From JAOAFX01 sp049700315 (GTDB lineage Bacteria; Hydrothermota; Tepidihabitantia; SM23-42; JAOAFX01): a DNA stretch of 37,078 nt. Both the position numbers and the translations under genes were made by a program. Where the stretch lies: assembly GCA_049700315.1 (NCBI GenBank), contig JBNAVN010000022.1, forward strand, positions 1-37,078. Reading direction: 5' to 3'. How positions within the stretch are numbered: the first letter of the stretch is position 1; each line of letters starts with the position of its first letter. The notes beneath the pieces are model-generated. The model was given only the letters and a program-made list of their open reading frames with translations, searched no databases and was not told the DNA's origin. Shown piece by piece: positions 30,519-37,078 of the stretch.

Positions 30519-32287
30519 GTCAGGGTATTAGATTATCAGAACATCAGGGTATCAGGTTGGATTGGGTGGATGGGTTTATTAGAGAAATCAAGCCGTTTAT
30601 ATATGTCAGGGAGATAGATAATCTCTTGATCTTAATACCAAACCAGGCATATAGGCTGAATCATTCAGGTGTGGCAATTCTAAATTTTCTTCTTAAAGGC
30701 AATTCAATCACCAAAATTCTTGAAATGCTCGGTGATGATGAAAAGAAGCGAGAAGAATTACATTATTTCTTCTGTGACCTGCGTGCAATTGTGAGTGGTT
30801 GTTTTGTAGAGGGTGAAAAACGCGAGGCAGTATCTTATTATGAATTTAAAGATGACCTGAATGATTATCCTGTTCTTTCTGAGATCGCTGTGACATATCG
30901 TTGTAACCTCAATTGTGAATTCTGTTATGTTGGTCACAAAAAATATCCGGAATTGAATACTTCTGATCTGAAAAAAATTATCTTCAAGATTTACAAAGAA
31001 GCAAATGTGCCTTCAGTGAGTTTTACTGGTGGTGAACCTCTATTGAGAGATGATATTGTATCACTCGTTGAATATGCCCACAATACAGGATTATGGACAA
31101 ACCTTATAACGAATGGCACATTGCTAAATAGAAATCTTGTTAGGTCTTTGAAAAAAGCAGGCTTGAACAGTGCCCAGGTCAGTTTAGAAGGACCGAATTG
31201 TGAGATACACGATAAAATTACCAATGTTAAAGGTTCTTTTGAAAAAACAATTACTGGAATAAAATATCTGATTGAAGAGAACATACCAGTCCATACAAAT
31301 ACAACAGTCTCAAGGCATAACATTAACTGTCTTGAAGGCATATTGTTATTGGCCAAATCAATAGGATTGAAGAGATTATCAACGAACCTTGTGATTCCCT
31401 GTGGGAGTGCAGAGAATAAAAAGGATTTGTGGATACCATATTCAGAAATCGGTGCGCATATTTTGAAATTGAAACATCTTGCAGAAAAGGAAAATATAAA
31501 ATTTTTATGGTATTCACCTGTGCCTATGTGTGAATTCAATCCAATTGCCTATGGATTGGGTAATAAATCCTGTGCAGCAATAACCGGATTGTTGAGCATT
31601 GACCCGATGGGCAATATCCTTCCCTGTTCATCCTGGAGAGAACCGGTTGGTTCTTTGCTAAAGAAGGGTTTTAAAGAAATCTGGAATTCAGCGATGTTGA
31701 GTTATTTCAAAAATGCGGATTATGCACCTGAAGGGTGCCATAAGTGTTCAGAATTTAAGATATGTAAAGGGGCGTGTCCTTTATTCTGGAAGGCATTATC
31801 AAAATATAAAAATAATGTGGGAGGCGTTTCCAACGCCGATATCAATCCCAATGTGGGAGGCGTTTCTAACGCCGATATCAATCCTAATGTGGGAGGCGTT
31901 TCCAACGCCGATATCAATCCTAATGTGGGAGGCGTTTCCAACGCCGATAATAGGTCGCGGTTAGGAAACCGCTCCTGCAGAATCGGAGTGAAAGGTGAAA
32001 CGTGGAACGTGAAACGGATAAAACAAAGAAACTTACGATTAACGAAACCGTCCAACGGAACGCATTTCGCAACCGCACAGCGTCAGACGATTTTTCAAGG
32101 ATTATTATCGCGGTTAGGAAGCCGCTCCTACAGGGAATNNNNNNNNNNNNNNNNNNNNNNNNNNNNNNNNNNNNNNNNNNNNNNNNNNNNNNNNNNNNNN
32201 NNNNNNNNNNNNNNNNNNNNNNNNNNNNNNNNNNNNNNGGAAGCCGCTCCTACAGGGAATAGAAAAAGGGCTTCCAGCCCTGATTAA
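30515..32287 (+). CDS. Radical SAM/SPASM peptide maturase with PqqD-like N-domain; 3' end invaded by repeats
   Basis: GGAGGAG precedes the ATG at 30515, inside the upstream stop. Residues ~28-100 look like a PqqD-type peptide-binding domain (LLILIPNQAYRLNHSGVAIL, KGNSITKILEML). The radical SAM core has CNLNCEFC (C130, C134, C137) and TGGEPL (171-176). The SPASM region has C353-X12-G-X4-C371 and C408-X2-C411-X5-C417-X3-C421, so at least one auxiliary Fe-S cluster is likely. Recognisable protein ends near residue 432 (about 31810). Beyond that the frame runs, without a stop, through 36-bp repeats, a REP and the 100-N gap. The final SPASM cysteine is not found in native sequence. The end coordinate is therefore uncertain. 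It probably modifies the HSAC tail of the preceding gene product. Confidence 0.85.
   Translation: MSQGIRLSEHQGIRLDWVDGFIREIKPFIYVREIDNLLILIPNQAYRLNHSGVAILNFLLKGNSITKILEMLGDDEKKREELHYFFCDLRAIVSGCFVEGEKREAVSYYEFKDDLNDYPVLSEIAVTYRCNLNCEFCYVGHKKYPELNTSDLKKIIFKIYKEANVPSVSFTGGEPLLRDDIVSLVEYAHNTGLWTNLITNGTLLNRNLVRSLKKAGLNSAQVSLEGPNCEIHDKITNVKGSFEKTITGIKYLIEENIPVHTNTTVSRHNINCLEGILLLAKSIGLKRLSTNLVIPCGSAENKKDLWIPYSEIGAHILKLKHLAEKENIKFLWYSPVPMCEFNPIAYGLGNKSCAAITGLLSIDPMGNILPCSSWREPVGSLLKKGFKEIWNSAMLSYFKNADYAPEGCHKCSEFKICKGACPLFWKALSKYKNNVGGVSNADINPNVGGVSNADINPNVGGVSNADINPNVGGVSNADNRSRLGNRSCRIGVKGETWNVKRIKQRNLRLTKPSNGTHFATAQRQTIFQGLLSRLGSRSYREXXXXXXXXXXXXXXXXXXXXXXXXXXXXXXXXXXEAAPTGNRKRASSPD
31814..31948 (+). 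repeat. Four tandem copies of a 36-bp REP-containing unit (type C)
   Basis: Units start at 31814, 31850, 31886 and 31922 (the last cut short). Each holds GTGG + GAGGCGTTTCCAACGCC and a short linker (GATATCAATCC). Because 36 is a multiple of three, the radical SAM frame stays open and would encode NVGGVSNADINP per unit. A further copy lies in the RAYT gene end (32827-32850). Confidence 0.9.
31953..32251. repeat. Type B REPs around the second gap
   Basis: Minus-strand type B elements lie at 31953-31979 (head GCAG), 32099-32131 (head GTAG) and 32239-32251 (remnant after the gap). The 43 bp at 32089-32131 repeat 23149-23191 almost exactly (ACGATTTTTCAAGG plus the REP). Confidence 0.8.
32139..32238. 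other. Assembly gap (100 N) inside a REP
   Basis: Exactly 100 Ns. The same 22 bases (GGAAGCCGCTCC then TACAGGGAAT) end the left flank and begin the right flank, so the assembly broke in a repeat. The hidden length, and whether the radical SAM frame stops inside it, are unknown. Confidence 0.95.
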
Positions 32288-32298
32288 GGAGATTTCTT

Positions 32299-32895
32299 AT
32301 GAAAAAGATAAAAATACCCGAAAAAGGCTACAAAAATCTAAGAAAAGGTAGGGTATCATTGCCAGACTATTACTATTTTATTACTATTGCGTGTAAGGAT
32401 AAAAAACCAGTTCTAAGTAATAAAATTATTTTTGAAATGATTTTGAATTCGGTTTTTTGGCTGGAAAATAGTGGCAATATAATTTTGTATTTCATCATTG
32501 CTATGCCTGATCATATTCACTGGATTTTTCAGTTGTTGGAAAAAAAGAGCCTCTCTGAAGTCATAAAAAGTTTTAAACAATATACGGCAAGAAATATTAA
32601 GAATAAATTTGCCAGCATAAAAGATGTATGGCAGGCAGGTTTTTATGATCATGCAATTAGAAAGGAGGAAAGTTTAGTTGAAATAATCAAATATTCGTGG
32701 TACAACCCAGTAAGAGCGGGTATTGTTGAGGAACCCGAAGATTATCCGTATTGGTGGAGTAGATACGATCTTTTGAATAGAGCCGGGTCGCGGTTAGAAA
32801 CCGCTCCTACAAGCAATAAAAATAATGTGGGAGGCGTTTCCAACGCCGATAATAGGTCGCGGCTGGAAGCCGGTCCCACAGAAATGAAATTTTAG
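32299..32895 (+). CDS. REP-associated tyrosine transposase (RAYT, Y1/HUH family)
   Basis: 198 aa, with AAGGAG before the ATG. It has the IS200/RAYT layout: N-terminal strand (VSLPDYYYFITIACKDKKPVL), HUH motif MPDHIHWIF (H72, H74), and catalytic tyrosine Y132 in KYSWYNPVRAGIVEEPEDYPYWWSRYD, the RAYT signature. HUH tyrosine transposases cut single-stranded DNA at hairpins; RAYTs act on REP hairpins with a GTAG-type head, many of which surround this gene. The C-terminus from about residue 162 is encoded by REPs (32785-32879), so the original end has been replaced. It sits in the middle of the radical SAM cluster, on the same strand. Confidence 0.9.
   Translation: MKKIKIPEKGYKNLRKGRVSLPDYYYFITIACKDKKPVLSNKIIFEMILNSVFWLENSGNIILYFIIAMPDHIHWIFQLLEKKSLSEVIKSFKQYTARNIKNKFASIKDVWQAGFYDHAIRKEESLVEIIKYSWYNPVRAGIVEEPEDYPYWWSRYDLLNRAGSRLETAPTSNKNNVGGVSNADNRSRLEAGPTEMKF
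32785..32879. repeat. Three REPs forming the end of the RAYT gene
   Basis: Type B at 32785-32810 (minus, GTAG head), type C at 32827-32850 (plus, GTGG head), and a type C/B hybrid at 32855-32879 (minus, GTGGGACCGG.../CCGCGACC). They are translated as the last ~35 residues of the transposase. Confidence 0.8.
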
Positions 32896-32908
32896 GAACT
32901 GGCTATCA

Positions 32909-33835
32909 ATGGATACTTATTATATTTTTGACAGAATCTCACCAAAACTGAGAAATTTGATTACTGTTCTACTCTTTTTTACTGGTTATGCATTACAATT
33001 GAGTTCAAGGAATATCCTTGTGGGTCTGCCATTTATTATTTTCTGTATGATGTTAAATCTAATAAAGAATTTCAGTTTGAAACCTGTTAGACCAATGAAA
33101 TTAGAATGGAAAGAGGTTACACCAGAAAGGGTTGAGCAGGTGCATAATCACTGCCAGCGTCTTAGCAAAATTCGTGGCGGTGCCTTGGGATGTGTGATAT
33201 TCATGGTGATAGTTTTCGTTTTGCTATTTTTTGGGTTGCCTTTACTTGAAGTTATAGGAAACGCACTATTCAGTAATATCAGCGGTTCATTTCCCATAAT
33301 TACTTTAATAATTGATTCTTTGATTGTCTTTGGTGGTGCATTATTGAGTGGAAGGCGCTCGGTCTGGATCCCCAACAATTTTGATATTAAGATACCAATA
33401 ATCAAACGGATATTGAACCATCCTGTATTTTCTAAAGACCCGAGTATGAAAATAATCCCTTATCTTGAGATAGGTGAAACAAAGGAAGGACAATTTCCTA
33501 ATGATACAAGGATTTTAATAAAATTCAAAGATGCGCCCGAGGATTTTATTGGTCTGCAATTTCAAATTTCAATAAATAATGTTCAGGGCAGATTATACCC
33601 TTATTGTTATTGTGTTGTGATTGCACGACCATCATTCAGATTATTTGAGAAATTCAAATCTGTAGAGTTTAGCCGTATAACCATTGAGACTGAAAAAAGT
33701 AGTGAAGCAGATGTAATTGTTATCCGTCAAACTACCACAAAGAGTTCAGGCTATCATACAAACAACGATGCTCAGGATTATATCCTGAAGACCGGTATTG
33801 AAATTGTCAAAAAAATACTTCAGGCTGTTATTTGA
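32909..33835 (+). CDS. Multi-span membrane protein of unknown function
   Basis: 308 aa, not recognised. Two spans near the N-terminus (about 17-33 and 37-53), two more at about 92-118 and 128-145 (CVIFMVIVFVLLFFGLPLL; PIITLIIDSLIVFGGALL), then a soluble ~160-residue C-terminal domain (YLEIGETKEGQFPNDTRILI, LYPYCYCVVIARP, ITIETEKSSEADVIVI) ending in an amphipathic helix. The ribosome binding site is weak (AGGA about 10 nt upstream). It starts 13 bp after the RAYT gene and has no promoter of its own, so it probably belonged to the radical SAM operon before the RAYT/REP insertion (inference). Confidence 0.65.
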   Translation: MDTYYIFDRISPKLRNLITVLLFFTGYALQLSSRNILVGLPFIIFCMMLNLIKNFSLKPVRPMKLEWKEVTPERVEQVHNHCQRLSKIRGGALGCVIFMVIVFVLLFFGLPLLEVIGNALFSNISGSFPIITLIIDSLIVFGGALLSGRRSVWIPNNFDIKIPIIKRILNHPVFSKDPSMKIIPYLEIGETKEGQFPNDTRILIKFKDAPEDFIGLQFQISINNVQGRLYPYCYCVVIARPSFRLFEKFKSVEFSRITIETEKSSEADVIVIRQTTTKSSGYHTNNDAQDYILKTGIEIVKKILQAVI

Positions 33836-33852
33836 AACAGTCTAATAGAAAT

Positions 33853-35211
33853 CTACCTTATCTTTATAACCCGATATTTATCACCGTTATCGGTTTTTAT
33901 GATATAAACGCCCGCATTCAGCCTTGAGCAATCAAAATATCCTTTTACCAAGTCACCTATGTATTCCCCAGCGATATTATAGATCGTTCCTGAAATTTCT
34001 CTATCCTTTAATTCAATTGCCTTTGTTACAATCGTAGATTTCAATACACTTTCAAACTTTTTCGGCAAACCGCTTTCTTCAATCCCAATGACAACATCCA
34101 GATTGCCATAAATATCATAATTATTGTTACGGTACTCGCACCAGACATTCAAAAATTTATTACCGGTTCCGAGGAATAAATCATTGTAACAACTTGAGTA
34201 ACTGCTATTTGAGATGTTGAATACACTACCCACAGGTTGACCAGAGGTATTGACAAATCTACCGCAGATTTGATATACAGAACCAATCCTTTTTGAGAAC
34301 GCCACAAGATAATAATTAGAACCGGCAAACCGCACAGATAGAGAATAATAGTCTGTTGAATCGGCAATGGTAAACGGCGAACCAATTGGTGTGCCTGAGT
34401 TTGATATAATCTGGCCCATAACAGAATAAGTAGAAGTGATTGAAGAGTATTCAGTCCAGGTGACAAGGTAATTGGTTCCGCTGTAGGCTAATCTACAACG
34501 ATAGGTATAATTGGAAGCATTTGCCAGTGTTAGAGTATCAGAGCCGAATGAACCATCTGGATTAACAAATCTCCCGTTTGTTCGGTAAGGTGGAGCACCA
34601 TTTACCCAGGCGACAAGGAAATTTGTCCCATTAAAGACAACTGCGGGGTAATAATAGTATGGAGTGGTTCCATAACCAATTAGTAGTCCATTAGGTTCCA
34701 TAACTGTACCTGATGGCGTTACCCTGGCACCGTATATCTCGTAATAACCATAACCGTTACGCGCATCTGACCAGACTGTAAGGTAATAACCAGCACCAAA
34801 TGCAATGTCTGGCATGCATTGCACACCAGTTGCATTTGAGATATAAAATGAATTTATTGAATCGCAATTAGGAGTGACACGCACTCCCACAATATTACCG
34901 ACACTTCAACAACTGTCTCTTATTGCGACAAGAAAATTGGTTCCATCAAATGCGACTCTTGGCTCATAGGCAGCCTGTCTTTTGAATAACAGTTTCCCGT
35001 TCGGGTCAAGAACTGTGCCTGCTGATGTTACCCTGGCCCCATAAAGGGAGTACAGTCCTTGAGAGCTATAATACCGGTAATCTGCCCAGAAAACGTAATA
35101 CTGACTATTCGCAAAAATAGTGGTTGCATAATACTGTTGTGAGGTATCAGTGCATATTGCGAAATTTGCACTGAATACAATAGGTCCAAAAAGATGAATG
35201 ATAGAAAGCAT
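33853..35211 (-). pseudogene. Secreted protein with type-IX-like sorting tail, interrupted by in-frame TGA
   Basis: One frame of 453 codons broken by a single TGA (34906-34908), between ...FLVAIRDSC and SVGNIVGVRVTPN. It has a signal peptide (MLSIIHLFGPIVFSA), repeated blade-like units (FDGTNFLVA; FNGTNFLVAWVNGAPP; YSGTNYLVTW, each followed by GRV or GARVTPSGTV), and a C-terminal ~75 residues (ISGTIYNIAGEYIGDL, LNAGVYIIKTDNGDKYRVIKI) like type IX secretion sorting domains. Both halves are in the same frame, so this is a nonsense codon and not a frameshift. TGG in its place would restore a tryptophan. AAGGGGGT precedes the ATG and the promoter is intact. Decay, a sequencing error or recoding are possible. 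Confidence 0.7.
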
Positions 35212-35233
35212 TTTACCCCCTTTGTTATTATAT

Positions 35234-35261
35234 ATCTTATTTATTTTATTTAATAAGTCAA
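35234..35261 (-). promoter_or_regulatory. Promoter of the interrupted secreted-protein gene
   Basis: On the minus strand TTGACT (35256-35261), 16 bp, TAAGAT (35234-35239). The -10 box is weaker than the others. The leader is about 20 nt and contains AAGGGGGT. Confidence 0.55.
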
Positions 35262-35282
35262 GAGGAAAAGCAATCTTATTCT

Positions 35283-36647
35283 TTAAGAGTTGTAAGGCTC
35301 AATTTGTATAGAATTCATTGACCTTATCAGGTCAGCATAAAGGTAAAAAGAACCGAAGACCACAATTACTGATTTATGACCTGCATTTTCTATTGCATAT
35401 CCAAGGGCATTTTTCATAGAACCTGCAATGATGATATTCTTCTGATACTTTCTTGCTTTTTCATATATCACTAATGGTTCCATTGCCCGCGGATTATCTG
35501 CCTTAATAAGTAGAACTATTTCTGCTAAAGTAAAGATATTTTTGATTGCATAATTTATATCTTTATCTTTATTACAGCCAAAGATTATATACAATTCTCT
35601 ACCTGCTGAAATAGATTGGAGAAAATGGAGATTTGCAAAATTGTATAAAAGATTCAAGTTATTCTTCAAAGCCTTGAATGAATCTTCATTATGTGCTACA
35701 TCATAGACGATAAGTGGTTTTTTTGATAAAATTTCAAACCTGCCAGGAAACCTTGCATTTTTGATGCCTTTTATTATATTTTGAATATTTAACTTAATCC
35801 CTTTCTTTCTTAATTCAAACAAGAATGATAAGGCTATCTGAAGATTTTCAATCTGATGTTCACCTGTGATGGGTAAAAATGCATCAAACTCGCCGAGTGC
35901 ACCGGAAATGCTCAATTCCATTCCATTTATTGTCAATCTTTTTATCTTTATTTTATGTAAATCATCAGCAAAGACAATTTTATGGTTCCTTTGACGGGCA
36001 ATTTTCTTAAATGTTTTTTCAACAACTGGTCTTTGATGGATGGTAATCAACACTCTATCACTAATCTGATATTTATTATCTGGTATAATCCCCGCTTTTT
36101 CAAGGGCAATTTGTGATAATTTATTGCCTAAGAGATTCATATGGTCATAACCGATTCTGGTAATTACCGGAATATGAGAATTGAAGACATTTGTAGCATC
36201 AAGCCTACCACCGACTCCAACTTCTAAAACTGCAAAATCAACTTCCTTTTCAGCAAAATACATATATGCAATTGTGGCAAGGGTTTCAAAAAATGTCCTT
36301 GCACCAATGCGGGTTTTAAAATTGATGTATGGTTTTATTACTTTTATGTATTTTTCCATTTCTTTTTCAGTTATCTCTTTATTATTGATTTTTATCCTTT
36401 CGGTAATTCTCAAAAGATGGGGAGAGGTGAAGAGTCCTACTTTATAACCACTGGTGATTAAGCAGGAATTGATAATTGTGGCAGTTGAACCTTTGCCCTT
36501 TGTTCCTGCAATCAATATCACATTCTTCAATCTTTCCTGGGGTGAATCAAGTTTTTTTAAAAACTCTTTAAATGCCTCAAGGTCATATTTATAACCCGGG
36601 ATTTTTTCATAATTGACAAGAGAATTTAAAAATTCTTCTACTTTCAT
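35283..36647 (-). CDS. folC: Folylpolyglutamate/dihydrofolate synthase
   Basis: 454 aa. This Mur-ligase-fold enzyme adds glutamate to folates, and in many bacteria also joins dihydropteroate and glutamate. Motifs: P-loop LIAGTKGKGSTATI, LFTSPHLLRITERI, the metal-binding EVGVGGRLDATN, and NARFPGRFEIL, with HNEDSFKALKNNL in the C-terminal domain. The ATG at 36647 (MKVEEFLNSL) is chosen over the longer frame because the -10 box ends 7 nt before it and the family starts here. The region upstream overlaps the promoter. No Shine-Dalgarno sequence, so probably leaderless. It is a single-gene unit; the next gene has its own promoter. Confidence 0.93.
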   Translation of the reverse strand: MKVEEFLNSLVNYEKIPGYKYDLEAFKEFLKKLDSPQERLKNVILIAGTKGKGSTATIINSCLITSGYKVGLFTSPHLLRITERIKINNKEITEKEMEKYIKVIKPYINFKTRIGARTFFETLATIAYMYFAEKEVDFAVLEVGVGGRLDATNVFNSHIPVITRIGYDHMNLLGNKLSQIALEKAGIIPDNKYQISDRVLITIHQRPVVEKTFKKIARQRNHKIVFADDLHKIKIKRLTINGMELSISGALGEFDAFLPITGEHQIENLQIALSFLFELRKKGIKLNIQNIIKGIKNARFPGRFEILSKKPLIVYDVAHNEDSFKALKNNLNLLYNFANLHFLQSISAGRELYIIFGCNKDKDINYAIKNIFTLAEIVLLIKADNPRAMEPLVIYEKARKYQKNIIIAGSMKNALGYAIENAGHKSVIVVFGSFYLYADLIRSMNSIQIEPYNS

Positions 36648-36654
36648 TTCTGGT

Positions 36655-36682
36655 ATTCTAATGAAAAATGAGGTTATGTCAA
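36655..36682 (-). promoter_or_regulatory. Promoter of folC
   Basis: On the minus strand TTGACA (36677-36682), 16 bp, TAGAAT (36655-36660), then 7 nt to the ATG. Confidence 0.75.
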
Positions 36683-37078
36683 TGCTTATACCAACCACCA
36701 CGCGCAATACCTTACGACAGCATCTTTTTTCTCTTTGGAGTGCATTAGCTTACTAACCAACGAAACGGGCAGCGAAACCGTATGACGATAAACAATGTTT
36801 AAAAAAGGGTGAAAAGGGGTGAATAGGGGTGAAGAAGGGGAATTTTAATTAGATTTCGGATTGCGAATTGCGAATTGCGGATTTAATCAGTAATGTAGGG
36901 CAAGGCTTCAGCCTTGCAAGCAACAAGGCATCAATAGTTGGGCAAGGCTTTAGCCTTGCATTAAAACAAATTTTCCAAAACTATAGCCGAAACCCAATCT
37001 CGTATCCAAACCCAAACCTTCAAACTATAAACAAGTACGAAAGAAAATTAATGTAGGGCAAACCTTTAGGTTTGCATT
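36683..37078. other. Gene-free spacer with REPs at the window end
   Basis: No credible gene. It contains G-rich short repeats (GGGGTGAATAGGGGTGAAG near 36815), a CGAATTG/CGGATTG run near 36860-36880, and type A REPs at 36895-36917 (GTAG head) and 36937-36959 (GTTG head), plus type A' at 37053-37075. Confidence 0.8.
36940..37078 (+). repeat. 139-bp perfect direct repeat, copy 2, at the window edge
   Basis: It is identical to 22992-23130 and reaches the last base given. The match may continue beyond the window. A break exactly at a repeat is typical of short-read contig ends. Confidence 0.95.

Noticed and set aside
31814..31948. CRISPR-like array of 36-bp repeats
   Set aside because: The units are contiguous with no unique spacers, contain a REP hairpin and recur singly in the RAYT gene; no cas gene is nearby.
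34906..34908. Selenocysteine at the in-frame TGA
   Set aside because: No SECIS-like stem or selenium genes can be seen, the product family is not redox-related, and a TGG-to-TGA change explains it more simply. Kept only as an alternative.

Overview
The window looks like a chromosomal scaffold from an uncultivated, low-GC, two-membrane bacterium. BamA, LolA, an OmpH/Skp-type chaperone, beta-barrel-like proteins and a secreted protein with a type-IX-like C-terminal sorting tail show an outer membrane. Gene content, the degenerate palindromic spacers and the C-terminal sorting tail remind me of candidate phyla such as WOR-3 (Stahlbacteria). That placement is an impression, not a demonstration. 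TGA is a normal stop here, so the code is standard.

Layout. The left edge cuts a tRNA (minus strand) whose promoter diverges from that of a plus-strand operon: mutL, a glycosidase-like (GHL10) protein with a parvulin-like tail, a tiny ORF, and deoC (104-4281). Next come an ArsR-type regulator bracketed by two copies of one palindromic element, a 9-bp tandem repeat, and priA (to 7116). A gene-poor stretch holds REP elements, a scaffold gap and a 144-bp tandem repeat that runs into tRNA-Ser(CGA). Beyond it lies a minus-strand unit of tRNA-Arg(ACG), tadA and tRNA-Ser. From 8967 to 14553 is clpC-bamA-skp. From 14714 to 20574 is lolA, thioesterase, rimO, a barrel-like protein, a TPR protein and a tyrosine phenol-lyase-like enzyme. 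Diverging from lolA are an M48 protease and rluA, followed by a 49-residue membrane protein on the minus strand, a REP-rich spacer and a heterodimeric ABC exporter.

The most unusual region is 28298-33835. One promoter precedes a 129-residue unknown gene and a DUF2207-like membrane protein whose last ~48 residues are a Cys/His array (HSAC repeated). Its stop overlaps the start (ATGA) of a PqqD-like/radical SAM/SPASM protein. This looks like a ribosomally synthesised, post-translationally modified system in which the target tail is fused to a membrane protein. Its 3' side has been invaded by REP palindromes and by a REP-associated tyrosine transposase (RAYT) gene, which separate the maturase from a further membrane-protein gene. 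The right end has a secreted-protein gene interrupted by an in-frame TGA, then folC, then a REP spacer whose last 139 bp exactly repeat 22992-23130.

A second theme is promoter architecture. Twelve promoters can be read by eye, all as TTGAC(A/T)-like and TATAAT-like boxes separated by exactly 16 bp. At five genes (mutL, lolA, the M48 protease, the first ABC gene, folC) the start codon lies only 5-7 nt after the -10 box, which predicts leaderless mRNAs.
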